Below, one piece after another: positions 34,811-43,073 of a stretch of DNA of 64,000 bases. The stretch comes from Candidatus Aminicenantes bacterium (GTDB lineage: Bacteria > Acidobacteriota > Aminicenantia > Aminicenantales > UBA4085). Under the pieces are notes generated by a model. It had not been told where the DNA came from. It saw only the letters and a program-made list of their open reading frames with translations, and ran no database searches. The number at the start of each line of letters is the position of its first letter. Position 1 is the stretch's first letter. The DNA is taken from NCBI GenBank assembly GCA_026393855.1, contig JAPKZJ010000068.1:1-64000 (forward strand), written 5' to 3'. The translations under genes were made by a program, and so were the position numbers.

Positions 34811-35391
34811 TGAAACGCCAAGCCGGATACACCTTCATCATCCTGATGGCCATGATCACGGTCCTGGCCATCGGCCTGCTGGCCGCGGTGCCGGTCTGGA
34901 AGACCCAGATCCAGCGCGAAGCGGAGGAGGAGCTCATCTTCCGGGGGCGGCAATATGTCGAAGCCGTCCGGATCTATCAGATCAAAAACCCGGGCAAGTT
35001 CCCGGCCTCGATCGATGACCTGATCAAAGCCCGCTGCCTCCGCAAGCCTTTCCCTGATCCCATGACCCGCGACGGCAAATGGGACTTGATTCTGCAGGCC
35101 GATTCCGCATCCGGAGGAAACCAGGCTTCCTCGGGACGCGGGGCTGCCGCTCGCACCGGACAAGGGACCAGTGCGGCGGGCCGTCCCGCCGTCAACCGCA
35201 TCTTCGTGGTGCCCCAGGAATCGGTAAGGTCGGTGGAGAACGCCCGCATCCTCGGCGTGGTCAGCCGCTCGACCAAGACTTCACTGCGCATCTACAACGA
35301 CCGGGATACCTACGACGCCTGGCTGTTCTTTTACGGCCAGAGCCCGGACTCGGAGCCGGAAATCATCCGCTTCGGACGGACCGATAAATGA
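34810..35391 (+). CDS. Pseudopilin-like protein 3 without Glu5
   Basis: A 193-residue protein with leader MKRQAG and mature start YTFIILMAMITVLAIGLLAA. Position 5 of the mature form is Ile, not the Glu that pairs with the incoming subunit in most pilins. Loss of Glu5 is characteristic of tip proteins such as GspK. The rest includes EEELIFRGRQYVEAVRIYQ and FPDPMTRDGKWDLI, shared with the trio, and a Gly/Ser/Ala-rich insert. ATG 34810 overlaps the previous stop; GTG 34807 is an alternative. lpxB starts within its stop (ATGA). Confidence 0.8.
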   Translation: MKRQAGYTFIILMAMITVLAIGLLAAVPVWKTQIQREAEEELIFRGRQYVEAVRIYQIKNPGKFPASIDDLIKARCLRKPFPDPMTRDGKWDLILQADSASGGNQASSGRGAAARTGQGTSAAGRPAVNRIFVVPQESVRSVENARILGVVSRSTKTSLRIYNDRDTYDAWLFFYGQSPDSEPEIIRFGRTDK

Positions 35392-36548
35392 GCGGTCCGT
35401 CGATCTTCATCGTCGCCGGCGAGAAATCGGGCGACAACTACGGCGCGGCCCTTCTCACGGCCTTCCGGGCCGGTCATCCGGAGACCACGGCCTTCGGGGT
35501 CGGGGGCTCGGCCCTGCAGGCCGCGGGCCTCGAGCGGCTCTACCCGATGGAGGACCTGGCCCTGATGGGCCTGGCCGAGATCGTCGGCCACCTGCCCCGC
35601 TTGCGCCGACTCTTCCGTTCTCTGGAAGCGGAAGTCCGCCGCCGGCGGCCCGACGCGGCGGTCCTCATCGATTCGCCCGATTTCAATCTCCGGCTGGCGG
35701 CCCGCTTGAAGAAGCTGGGCGTCCCGGTGCTCTACTATGTCAGCCCCACGATTTGGGCCTGGCGGCCGGGGCGGATCAAGACGATCCGCCGCAACATCGC
35801 TAGGATGATGCTTATCTTTCCGTTCGAAGAGAAGATCTACGCCGAGGCGGGCGTGCCAGCCCGATTCATCGGCCACCCCCTGCTCGAGCGCGTCCGGACG
35901 GAAAAAGGCCGCGACGAAGTCCGGGCCGGCCTGGGGGTCGAGCCGGGCCGCCCCCTTGTCGCCCTCCTGCCGGGCAGCCGCCGGGGCGAAGTGGCCCGCC
36001 ACATGCCGACGCTGATGGAGGCCGTGCCGCGGATCGCGGCGGCCACGGGCGCCCGCTTCGCGTTGATCAAAGCCGAAGACCTGGACGAGGGCTTCCTGCG
36101 CAGCTTCATCCCCCCCTCTCTGGTCGGGCTGACCGTCGTCGACCGGTCGCCTTACGACGCCATCGCCGCCTCCGATCTCGCTCTCTCGGCCTGCGGCACC
36201 GCCAACCTGGAGGCCGCCCTGCTCGGCGTTCCCCTGATCGCCTTCTACAAGGTCTCCCCCCTGACCTATTTGCTCGGCGTCAAGCTCATCCGCATCCGGC
36301 TCTTCAGCATCGTCAACATCCTGGCCGGGGAGCCGCTCGTGCCAGAGCTCATCCAGAAGGACTTCACGGCGGCCCGCCTGGCCGATGCGGCGATCGAATG
36401 GCTGGGGTCCGCGGAGCGCAGGGACCGGATGAAAGTCCGCTTCGCCGACATCCGAGCCGGCCTGGGCGGACGGCCGGCCTCCCTCAATGCGGCTCGGGAA
36501 TTATCGGATCTCCTGAAACAGACGAAGCGCGAAGCCCCGCCCGTCTGA
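35388..36548 (+). CDS. lpxB: Lipid-A-disaccharide synthase
   Basis: A 386-residue GT-B glycosyltransferase that joins UDP-2,3-diacylglucosamine and lipid X in lipid A synthesis at the inner membrane. Landmarks are IVAGEKSGDNYGA at the N-terminus, GVGGSALQAAGLE, LMGLAEIVGHLPR, IDSPDFNLRLA, YYVSPTIWAWRPGRI, FIGHPLL, LLPGSRRGEVARH and the C-terminal ACGTANLEAALLGVP segment that holds the UDP-sugar. The ATG overlaps the stop of the pseudopilin gene (ATGA). Convergent with the nucleotidyltransferase gene, with only 3 bp between stops. Confidence 0.96.
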   Translation: MSGPSIFIVAGEKSGDNYGAALLTAFRAGHPETTAFGVGGSALQAAGLERLYPMEDLALMGLAEIVGHLPRLRRLFRSLEAEVRRRRPDAAVLIDSPDFNLRLAARLKKLGVPVLYYVSPTIWAWRPGRIKTIRRNIARMMLIFPFEEKIYAEAGVPARFIGHPLLERVRTEKGRDEVRAGLGVEPGRPLVALLPGSRRGEVARHMPTLMEAVPRIAAATGARFALIKAEDLDEGFLRSFIPPSLVGLTVVDRSPYDAIAASDLALSACGTANLEAALLGVPLIAFYKVSPLTYLLGVKLIRIRLFSIVNILAGEPLVPELIQKDFTAARLADAAIEWLGSAERRDRMKVRFADIRAGLGGRPASLNAARELSDLLKQTKREAPPV

Positions 36549-36551
36549 GGC

Positions 36552-37295
36552 TCAGCGGGTTCGCGGCAGTTGGGGCAGGATATCCCGTTCGGCCCGCCGG
36601 AAATCGTCGATGGTGTCGATCTCGATGGCCAGCGCGTCGCCGATGTCGACGGCCATGATCGTGCCCCCGGCGTCGATCATGGCCTGGAAGGCGGCTTCGT
36701 AAAAGACGTTGACCTGGCCCTCGGCCACGACCTTGCGCTCCATGGCCGCGAACAGCCGTTCCATGGCGGCAGGAGAGAAAACCTCGATCCCGATCGATTC
36801 CCCCGCGGCCAAGTCCGGCGGCACATGCTTGCCGATCATCCGCACATGCATGAGGTCGTCGACCTCGACCTTGATCTCCTCCTCCCCCAGCTCGCGCCCG
36901 GTCTTGACGGCCAGCCCGGCCGGAGCGTCCGCCCCCAGCACGGCCGGAAGAACGGAGGGGTCGAAGAGGATGTCGCTGTCGAGAAGCACCATACCTTCCC
37001 GCCGGACCGCTTCGCGGGCCAGCCAGAGGGAGTAGATGTTATTGGTGGAGGCGTAAACGTCATTGCGGATGAAGGTCGTCTTCAAGCCGGCATGATTCGC
37101 CCCGACATAGCGGCGGATCTGGTCTTCCAGGTAGCCCGTGACGATGACGATGTCGCGGATGCCAGCCGCGGCCAGGTTGTCGAGGGTTCGGCCAAGCAGA
37201 GTGCTGCCGCCGAGCGGAAGCAGGCATTTCGGCGTGGCGTCGGTCAGCGGCCGCAGCCGCGAGGCGATCCCGGCGGCCAGGATGACGCCCTTCAT
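36552..37295 (-). CDS. Nucleotidyltransferase of the phosphocholine cytidylyltransferase (LicC)-like type
   Basis: A 247-residue GT-A-fold nucleotidyltransferase: MKGVILAAGIASRLRPLTD with the nucleotide loop, PKCLLPLGG, IVIVTGYLEDQI, the metal-binding LLDSDILFDP and a C-terminal AIEIDTIDDFRRAERD. The family activates sugar phosphates or alcohol phosphates; NDVYASTNNIYSLWLAREA is characteristic of the LicC/IPCT-like group, which makes CDP-choline or CDP-inositol. Its ATG overlaps the stop of the CDP-alcohol phosphotransferase gene (ATGA), which strongly suggests that it makes the CDP-alcohol used by that enzyme. No second domain is fused. Confidence 0.85.
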   Translation of the reverse strand: MKGVILAAGIASRLRPLTDATPKCLLPLGGSTLLGRTLDNLAAAGIRDIVIVTGYLEDQIRRYVGANHAGLKTTFIRNDVYASTNNIYSLWLAREAVRREGMVLLDSDILFDPSVLPAVLGADAPAGLAVKTGRELGEEEIKVEVDDLMHVRMIGKHVPPDLAAGESIGIEVFSPAAMERLFAAMERKVVAEGQVNVFYEAAFQAMIDAGGTIMAVDIGDALAIEIDTIDDFRRAERDILPQLPRTR

Positions 37296-38176
37296 TCGAT
37301 CGAGCTCCCCTCCAGGTGGATGTCGATTCGGGCCTGGATGAGAAACAGCACGGCGGCGGCGACATTGAGGACCACGATCATCATCCAGAAATAGATGTCC
37401 ATCCGGCCAAATAGGATGGCGGCAATCAGGAGGACGATTTGGGTGGTGGATCCAAGAAACGTCCAGCCGCGCATGATGGCCTTGTTGGCGGTCCGGAAAT
37501 CAGCCGCCGCGACCCGGCGAAAGGGGCTGTCCGGCTGCCAGCGCATAGTCAGCCGCCGCTGCAGCTCCAAATAGCCCAGATAGAAGCTGATGAACGAGCG
37601 GCGGATCGAATGCCGACCCGAAGCGCGCAGGCCTTCCCTTTCGACCTTAAAGCTATGGTAATCCTCGTTCTCGTATGCGGGGAAGCCGTTGACCACGTTG
37701 AGGAAGCGGTTGCGGTAGTAATCGATGAGCATGGAGTGGAAGACGTTGCTGGCCACGGCGGCCGCCATCAGGAGCCACCAGCGGCCGTCCTTCCAGCCCT
37801 CCGGCTGCAGGCCCATGGCGACGCCGAGGTAGACCGCGAATCCGGTGATGTAGTCCACCAGGCCGTCCAGCAGCCGGCCCATCCGGGTGCCGTTCTTCTT
37901 CAATCGGGCCAGCTGGCCGTCGGCGCAATCCAGGATGACCGACCCGGCGTAGAGCAGGGCGCCGGCGATGACAACATCACGATTGCCGAGCCCGAAGCAT
38001 ACCCCGGCCGCGACACCCACCGAAATCGAGAAGAGGGTGATCTGGTTGGGCGTGGTCTTGGTCCTGTAGATGGCCTTGACCAGGAGATACGCCAGCGGCC
38101 GGAAGAGATAGAGATCGAAAATCTCCTCGACCTCAACCATCTTGAGGGACCGTTTGAAGTCCGCAAATAGGCTCAC
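37292..38176 (-). CDS. CDP-alcohol phosphatidyltransferase-family membrane protein
   Basis: A 294-residue membrane enzyme. The complete signature D-x2-D-G-x2-A-R-x8-G-x3-D-x3-D is present as Asp83, Asp86-Gly87, Ala90-Arg91, Gly100, Asp104 and Asp108. About six helices follow, with a soluble segment around residues 160-230. Such enzymes transfer a phospho-alcohol between a CDP-alcohol and a lipid or polyol. Start GTG 38176 overlaps the stop of the aminotransferase-like gene (GTGA), and its stop overlaps the nucleotidyltransferase start. The three genes are therefore translated as a unit. Confidence 0.92.
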   Translation of the reverse strand: MSLFADFKRSLKMVEVEEIFDLYLFRPLAYLLVKAIYRTKTTPNQITLFSISVGVAAGVCFGLGNRDVVIAGALLYAGSVILDCADGQLARLKKNGTRMGRLLDGLVDYITGFAVYLGVAMGLQPEGWKDGRWWLLMAAAVASNVFHSMLIDYYRNRFLNVVNGFPAYENEDYHSFKVEREGLRASGRHSIRRSFISFYLGYLELQRRLTMRWQPDSPFRRVAAADFRTANKAIMRGWTFLGSTTQIVLLIAAILFGRMDIYFWMMIVVLNVAAAVLFLIQARIDIHLEGSSIE

Positions 38177-39225
38177 CGCAGTCTCTTCTCCGCGGCGAAG
38201 GCGGCCAGGGCGGCGGCCAGGGCCTGATTCTGTTCGCGGGTGCCGATGGTGATCCGGACGCAGTAGTCCAGGAACGGCTCGTTCTTGAAGAACTTGATGA
38301 TCAGGCCTCGCTTGGTCAGGTCGTCTTTGAGGGCGTCTTTTTGGGCGGGCGGGATGTCCGCCAGGATGAAGTTGGCGTTGGACCGATAGGCCTTGAAACC
38401 GGGGATGCGGTTGATCTCCCGGTAGAGCATCTCCTTGTCCTCGATCATCCGGGCGCTGATGCCATTGTAATATTCGGGCGAGTCGAGGGCGGCCAAGGCC
38501 AGCCGTTCGGAAAGCCTGTTGTAGCCCAAATAGCGGGCGCTGAACTGGGCCAGCTGGGTCAGGCCGCGGCCCATGAAGGCATAGCCGATGCGGATCCCGG
38601 CCATGGCGAAGAACTTGGAGAAGGTCCGGATGATGATCAGGTTGGGGAAGTCGTTGATCAACTCCTTGACATAGTTGGTCCGGGTGCCGCCGAAGCCCCA
38701 ATAGGCCTCGTCCAGCACCACAATGCTGCCGACGAGCTCGTGCAGGACCCGGCGCAGGTCGGCCGTTTCGAGCGAGTTGCCGGTCGGATTGTTGGGTGAG
38801 CTGATCAGGACGACCCGGGGGCCGTGTTGGCGGGCCAGGCGGAGCAGCCCGTCCACGTCGTAGACGAACGAGTCGGGACCCGGGAGCATGGGGTACTCGA
38901 CCGTGAACCCGCCCTTCTCGGCAGCGATGGCCTTGTAGTACCACCAGGAGTGGGTCGGGATCATGATCGTGTCGCCCTTGGCCAGGTAGCAGTGGACGGT
39001 CTGCTTCAGAAGATCCTCCCCGCCGTAGCCGAGCAGGACGATGGATTCGGGGACACCGTATTCCTTGGCCAGCCGCTCCGACAGGGAGCTCTTGACGCCG
39101 CGGGCGAAATCCTTGGAATACCAGCTCATCTGCTCGAGAGTGGCGGTCCGGAGGACTTCGTAGCAAGCCGGAGCCGGGCCGTAGTTGTTCTCGTTGCGGT
39201 CCAGATAGATAATGTCTTGGGCCAA
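38173..39225 (-). CDS. PLP enzyme of the HisC/CobD fold (aminotransferase or phospho-amino-acid decarboxylase)
   Basis: A 350-residue fold-type I PLP enzyme of the class I/II aminotransferase group. YLDRNENNYGP opens it, SPNNPTG lies at 143-149, DEAYWGFGG at 172-180 and the PLP lysine is Lys204 in RTFSKFFAMAGIRIGY. HisC and the L-threonine-phosphate decarboxylase CobD share this pattern. No other histidine or cobalamin genes are near. It starts a three-gene unit with a CDP-alcohol phosphotransferase and a nucleotidyltransferase, so decarboxylation of a phospho-amino acid to an amino-alcohol phosphate is a reasonable hypothesis. Start TTG 39225 has GGGAGAGAG upstream. Confidence 0.85.
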   Translation of the reverse strand: MAQDIIYLDRNENNYGPAPACYEVLRTATLEQMSWYSKDFARGVKSSLSERLAKEYGVPESIVLLGYGGEDLLKQTVHCYLAKGDTIMIPTHSWWYYKAIAAEKGGFTVEYPMLPGPDSFVYDVDGLLRLARQHGPRVVLISSPNNPTGNSLETADLRRVLHELVGSIVVLDEAYWGFGGTRTNYVKELINDFPNLIIIRTFSKFFAMAGIRIGYAFMGRGLTQLAQFSARYLGYNRLSERLALAALDSPEYYNGISARMIEDKEMLYREINRIPGFKAYRSNANFILADIPPAQKDALKDDLTKRGLIIKFFKNEPFLDYCVRITIGTREQNQALAAALAAFAAEKRLR

Positions 39226-39342
39226 GTTCTCTCTCCCTCGGGGTTGGGTTCACAGGGCTCGCGCCCGACAATCGGCGCGGCCAAGCGGGAAATTATACCC
39301 CTTCGCCGGGAGAGGGTCAACGCGCCGACGGCCGCCTTGGCC

Positions 39343-39798
39343 TCAACGGCGCGGCAGGGCGAAATCCAACCGGTCGAAAAGCTTGAGCTTGAATTCCGCG
39401 GCTATCCCCGCCTTGAGCTCCAGGACATAGAGCCCCGGCCGGGCCGGGGTCGTGGAGGGGCAGGGATCGCGGGGGCAAGGTTGGACGTCGGCGGCGATAT
39501 GAACGATCCGGTGGTCGCGATCAAGCCAGACCATGTCCAGCGCCACCAAGGTGTTTTTCATCCAGAACGAGTGGATGCCCTCGGTGTCGAAGACAAAGAG
39601 CATGCCTTGGTCGGGCCCTATCCGGGGCCGGCCCATCAGGCCGCGGGCCCGCTGGGCCTCGGTAGCGGCCAGCTCGGCGGTGATCGAGCGCCCGTCGGGC
39701 ATATAGACCTTCAGGAACTCAGGGCCGTTTTGGGCAGAGAAGACAGGCGCGGCAACGGCCAGGGCGGCCAAGACGATCAGGGCCGGTATCTTTTTCAC
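39343..39798 (-). CDS. Secreted DUF192 protein
   Basis: A 151-residue protein with signal peptide ([20 protein letters not shown]) and a single DUF192 domain: [53 protein letters not shown] and the [15 protein letters not shown] segment. The function of the family is not established. GTG 39798 overlaps the pcm stop (GTGA), with AAGGAGG inside the last codons of pcm. Exported DUF192 proteins are common and often appear near cell-envelope or stress genes; no more can be said. Confidence 0.9.
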   Translation of the reverse strand: MKKIPALIVLAALAVAAPVFSAQNGPEFLKVYMPDGRSITAELAATEAQRARGLMGRPRIGPDQGMLFVFDTEGIHSFWMKNTLVALDMVWLDRDHRIVHIAADVQPCPRDPCPSTTPARPGLYVLELKAGIAAEFKLKLFDRLDFALPRR

Positions 39799-40445
39799 GC
39801 GGGACCTCCTTGGATCATGGGCACGAAGCGGACCGGGATCAGGATGCGTTCCTCGAAGCCGCCTGCCCGCCTCCGGATCAGGACGAGATCTTGGTGGGCC
39901 GAGCCGACGGGAAGGATGAGACGGCCGCCCGGGGCGAGCTGGTCGCGGAGCGCCGGCGGCACGGCGGCCGGCGCGGCCGCCGCCAGGATGGCGTCGAAAG
40001 GCGCCTCTTCCGGCCAGCCGCCGGATCCGTCGCCCTCCCGGAACCGGACGTTTCGGTATCCCAGTCCCCCGAGGACACCGCGGGCCCGCTCCAGAAGAGG
40101 GCCGACCGTCTCGATGGTGAAGACTTCGGCCGCCAACTCGGCCAGCACGGCCGTCTGGTAGCCGGAGCCGGTCCCGATCTCCAGGACGCGTTCGTTCCCG
40201 GTTAGGCCCAAGGCTTCGGACATATAGGCCACGATGTAGGGTTGGGAGATCGTCTGCCCATAGCCGATGGGCAGAGGCTCGTCGGCATAGGCCGCGCCGC
40301 GCGTAGCTTCAAGGACGCATTCGTGACGGGGGACTTTCCTCATCGCGGCCAGAACGCGCGGGTCGGCGATGCCCCGGGCCTCGATCTGGTCCGAGACCAT
40401 AGCCTCGCGGCGGTCGGCCCATTCCTGATCTACGGAGCGGCTCAT
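39795..40445 (-). CDS. pcm: Protein-L-isoaspartate O-methyltransferase
   Basis: A 216-residue SAM-dependent methyltransferase that repairs isoaspartyl residues. Family segments include [48 protein letters not shown] and the SAM-binding [32 protein letters not shown] and [12 protein letters not shown] complete the fold. It lies 13 bp after proS and overlaps the DUF192 gene, so proS-pcm-DUF192 is one transcription unit. Length and motifs are normal. Confidence 0.95.
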   Translation of the reverse strand: MSRSVDQEWADRREAMVSDQIEARGIADPRVLAAMRKVPRHECVLEATRGAAYADEPLPIGYGQTISQPYIVAYMSEALGLTGNERVLEIGTGSGYQTAVLAELAAEVFTIETVGPLLERARGVLGGLGYRNVRFREGDGSGGWPEEAPFDAILAAAAPAAVPPALRDQLAPGGRLILPVGSAHQDLVLIRRRAGGFEERILIPVRFVPMIQGGPA

Positions 40446-40458
40446 GAGCCGTGGAGCT

Positions 40459-41913
40459 TCAGTACGCCCGGGCGAAGAGGGCCGTGGCCTGGCCCGGCTG
40501 GCCGCAACAGATGCAGCCCCCCGTCACGGGAACGCCGTCCAGGGCCAACGGGATGACCCGGATCGTGGCCATGGTTTCGGTCTTAATCTTGTCTTCGCAG
40601 GCCTCGCCGCCGCACCAGGGGGCCTGGATGAAGCCGCGCTTGGACTCCAGGACTTCCTTGAACTCTTCATAGTTGGACGCGGTTCGGGTATTCGCGGCCA
40701 CGAACTCGCGGGCCTGGCTCAAAAGGGTCGCCTGGATCTCGTCGAGCAGGACCGGTAGGCGCGTCGACAGAGCGTCCAGGCTGACGAACTCTTTGCTCTT
40801 GAGATCGCGCCGGACAAGCACGGCCTGGCCGGACTTGACGTCGCGGGGGCCGATCTCGATCCGCACCGGGACGCCCCGCATCTCGTATTCGGAATACTTC
40901 CAGCCCGGGGTGAATTCCTCCCTGGCATCCAGGTCGACCCGGAATCCGGCCGCCCGCAGCGTATCCCGGACATTCTGGGCGACCGGCAGGACGGTGTCCT
41001 TCCAGTTCGCGGCCGGAATGGGGACGATGACCGCCTGGATCGGCGCGATCCGGGGCGGCAGGCGCAACCCGGAGTCGTCGCCGTGGGCCATGATCAGGGC
41101 CCCGATCGTCCGGGTGGTCATGCCCCAGGAGGTCTGCCAGACGTATTGGATCGTCTGATTGCGATCCTCGAACTTGATGTCGAAAGCCTTGGAGAAATGC
41201 TGGCCCAGGTTGTGCGAAGTGCCCATCTGGAGGGCCTTGCCGTCCGACATGAGCGCCTCGATGGCGTAGGTCATGCTGGCTCCGGCGAACTTCTCACGCA
41301 GGGTCTTGCGCCCGGCGATGACCGGGACGGCCAGCTCGGTCTCACAGAATTCCTTATACATGTCCAGAATCTTCAGGGTTTCGGCTTCCCCCTCTTCGGC
41401 CGTTTCATGGCAGGTATGGCCTTCCTGCCAGAGGAACTCGGTCGTCCGCAGGAACGGCCGAGTGACCTTCTCCCAGCGGACGATGTTGGCCCACTGGTTG
41501 TAGAGGACGGGCAGGTCGCGCCAGGATTTGATCCATTTGGAGTACATGAACCCGATGATGGCCTCCGAGGTCGGGCGGACGGCCAGCTTTTCTTCCAGCT
41601 CTTCCTTGCCGCCGATCGTGACCCAGGCCACTTCGGGCGAGAAGCCCTTGACGTGTTCGGCTTCCTTCTGCAGGAAGCTTTCGGGGATGAACAGCGGGAA
41701 ATAGGCATTGACGTGGCCCGTGTCCTTGATCCGGCGGTCCAGTAAGCGCTGGATGTTCTCCCAGACGGCGTAGCCGTACGGGCGGATGACCATCATCCCC
41801 TTCATCGGGGTGTAATCGGCCAACTCGGCTTTCTGAACGACCTCGAGGTACCAGCGGGAAAAATCCTCTGTTTTCGGGGTAATTTGGCGGACCAAACGCT
41901 CGTCTTTGCTCAT
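40459..41913 (-). CDS. proS: Prolyl-tRNA synthetase, type 3 (archaeal/eukaryal-like)
   Basis: A 484-residue class II synthetase without the editing insertion of the E. coli enzyme, hence the short type 3 form. Landmarks are [20 protein letters not shown], motif 2 [17 protein letters not shown], motif 3 with [17 protein letters not shown], the anticodon-binding domain (about 285-400), and a C-terminal zinc domain with CGGEACEDK and CICCGQ, ending in Ala-Tyr as usual for this form. ATG 41913 is chosen with GGAG 11 bp upstream. A consensus promoter with a palindrome in its spacer lies upstream. Confidence 0.96.
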   Translation of the reverse strand: MSKDERLVRQITPKTEDFSRWYLEVVQKAELADYTPMKGMMVIRPYGYAVWENIQRLLDRRIKDTGHVNAYFPLFIPESFLQKEAEHVKGFSPEVAWVTIGGKEELEEKLAVRPTSEAIIGFMYSKWIKSWRDLPVLYNQWANIVRWEKVTRPFLRTTEFLWQEGHTCHETAEEGEAETLKILDMYKEFCETELAVPVIAGRKTLREKFAGASMTYAIEALMSDGKALQMGTSHNLGQHFSKAFDIKFEDRNQTIQYVWQTSWGMTTRTIGALIMAHGDDSGLRLPPRIAPIQAVIVPIPAANWKDTVLPVAQNVRDTLRAAGFRVDLDAREEFTPGWKYSEYEMRGVPVRIEIGPRDVKSGQAVLVRRDLKSKEFVSLDALSTRLPVLLDEIQATLLSQAREFVAANTRTASNYEEFKEVLESKRGFIQAPWCGGEACEDKIKTETMATIRVIPLALDGVPVTGGCICCGQPGQATALFARAY

Positions 41914-41943
41914 GGAGGGCTCCAAGGAGGAAAATGCTCGGTC

Positions 41944-41972
41944 ATTCTAGACCCGGCCGGCCGGGTTGTCAA
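41944..41972 (-). promoter_or_regulatory. proS promoter with a perfect 16-bp palindrome in the spacer
   Basis: On the - strand, TTGACA (41967-41972), a 17-nt spacer and TAGAAT (41944-41949). The spacer is almost filled by the perfect palindrome ACCCGGCCGGCCGGGT (41951-41966), a plausible operator. About 85 bp further upstream a similar GTATAGAATGACA block occurs. Confidence 0.75.
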
Positions 41973-42103
41973 CCAAGCCAGGGGGGGAGGGCCTGGAAAC
42001 GGTTTTTCACCCTTTTCATCACCCTTGGGGGTGATTGACCACCCGGGAGGGTCATGTCATTCTATACCCGCCAAGGAAGTAAAGGATCTTAGAGGAACTC
42101 GAG

Positions 42104-42463
42104 ATGATGAAAAAATGGCCCGCGGACGAGGCCTCCGACCTGACTGAAGGAGAGAGAGGGTTCAGCTTCCCCCTCCCCACCCAGGTCGAGGGCACGAACG
42201 CCAGAGGGCTGGAGTTCAGCGAAGGCACCGTCCTGACGTTTATCAACCACCAGGGATCGACCTTCAGCCTTAAAAGCCCGGTGGCCATCGGGGCCCGCCT
42301 GAAGCTGGTCATCGACCTGCCGGAGAAGCTGGCCGAAGATAAGAGCCTCAAGCTCGCAATCAAGGGCCGGGTGGTCATGGTCGAAATGAAGCGGAATCCG
42401 GCCGCCGGCCAAAAAGTGACCGTTCACTTTGACAGCCGCTACATCATCAAGCCGGATGCCTGA
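42104..42463 (+). CDS. PilZ-like domain protein (degenerate), first of three
   Basis: A 119-residue single-domain protein with beta-barrel-like pattern: FSFPLPTQVEGTNARGL, then TFINHQGSTFSLKSPVAIGA and the strands LKLVIDLPEK and KLAIKGRVVMVEMKR. The order of strands matches the canonical PilZ protein at 43792, but the c-di-GMP motifs are lost: the RxxxR position reads ERGFS and the N-x-S-x-x-G position reads INHQGS. It may therefore not bind c-di-GMP. ATG 42104 has GAGGAAC upstream; the next gene starts 7 bp after the stop. Confidence 0.6.
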   Translation: MMKKWPADEASDLTEGERGFSFPLPTQVEGTNARGLEFSEGTVLTFINHQGSTFSLKSPVAIGARLKLVIDLPEKLAEDKSLKLAIKGRVVMVEMKRNPAAGQKVTVHFDSRYIIKPDA

Positions 42464-42470
42464 GGACCGC

Positions 42471-42800
42471 ATGGACAAACGCGAACGAGCCTTCGAGCTC
42501 GATCTGCCGACCGTAGTCAGAGGCCGCGACGCCAGGGCGGAGGACTTCGTCGAGCCGGCCCGTTTGGCCTCGGTCAGCGCCGAGGAAGCCCGGTTATGGC
42601 TGAAATCGGCGGTGGAGCCGGGAGCCAAGCTCCTGTTCTCCATGGCCGTGCCGAGGACGACGTTCCTGGGCTCGTCGTTCCGCCTGTCCCTCTCGGGCAC
42701 CGTCCTGGACATCCATCCGTGCCCCTCGGCGGGCCGTCCCGAGCGGCTCGTCAGCCTGCGGCTCAATCCCGGCTTTCGCGTCACCCCCAACACCGCCTGA
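42471..42800 (+). CDS. PilZ-like domain protein (degenerate), second of three
   Basis: A 109-residue protein, paralogous in pattern to the preceding one: RERAFELDLPTVVRGRDAR, then LASVSAEEARLWLKSAVEPG and strands KLLFSMAVP and FRLSLSGTVLDIH. ERAFE stands at the PilZ arginine motif and SVSAEEA at the N-x-S-x-x-G motif, so neither c-di-GMP motif is intact. ATG 42471 follows GAGGACC and lies 7 bp after the previous stop; the two genes form a pair ahead of a LuxR-type regulator. Function unknown. Confidence 0.55.
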   Translation: MDKRERAFELDLPTVVRGRDARAEDFVEPARLASVSAEEARLWLKSAVEPGAKLLFSMAVPRTTFLGSSFRLSLSGTVLDIHPCPSAGRPERLVSLRLNPGFRVTPNTA

Positions 42801-42828
42801 GGCGGCGTTTCGCCCCTTCTCTCACCGG

Positions 42829-43004
42829 TTCGATACATTTGCGGCGCCGAATCCCAGTTTTCAAATCGGGTTTATAAGCGCCGCTCAGCATTAACCCCAT
42901 AAGTACCCCGGACTCGGCTTCCGCCCCGGCGGTTCGACGACGGGGTTGCAGTCCTCCCTCGCGAAGCGAATGAGGACGGGCCGAAGCCCGGGGTATCGAG
43001 CGGG
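42829..43004 (-). repeat. Second intergenic repeat family, copy 2 (inverted, with insert)
   Basis: Read on the - strand it follows copy 1 (31001-31110): CCCGCTCGATACC, the AATCCCAGTTTTCAAATCGGG hairpin arm on the + strand, CGCCGCTCAG and GGCGCCGCAAATGTATCGAA. In place of the short TAAA loop it has about 66 extra bases enclosed by a longer stem (TACCCCGGACTCGGCTTC / GAAGCCCGGGGTA). It ends just before the promoter of the LuxR-type gene. Confidence 0.8.
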
Positions 43005-43008
43005 TTTA

Positions 43009-43037
43009 TTGACACGCCCGGGGTGTTCGAATACGAT
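43009..43037 (+). promoter_or_regulatory. Promoter of the LuxR-type regulator
   Basis: TTGACA (43009-43014), a 17-nt spacer and TACGAT (43032-43037). The -35 hexamer starts 4 bp after the end of the repeat copy. Confidence 0.7.
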
Positions 43038-43073
43038 ACAGTCAGATGATCGAACTCCCATGAAGGGGCCTGT

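Noticed and set aside
33892-35391. Complete type IV pilus or type II secretion locus
   Set aside because: No ATPase, platform protein, secretin or prepilin peptidase lies nearby; only three pseudopilins are present.
36552-39225. Phosphonolipid head-group pathway (PntC with aminoethylphosphonate transaminase)
   Set aside because: PEP mutase and phosphonopyruvate decarboxylase are absent, and the PLP enzyme is of the HisC/CobD type, not the class V aminoethylphosphonate transaminase.
37292-39271. 659-codon - strand frame joining the CDP-alcohol phosphotransferase to upstream sequence
   Set aside because: The upstream part is a shifted reading of the PLP enzyme gene; the true start is the GTG overlapping that gene's stop.
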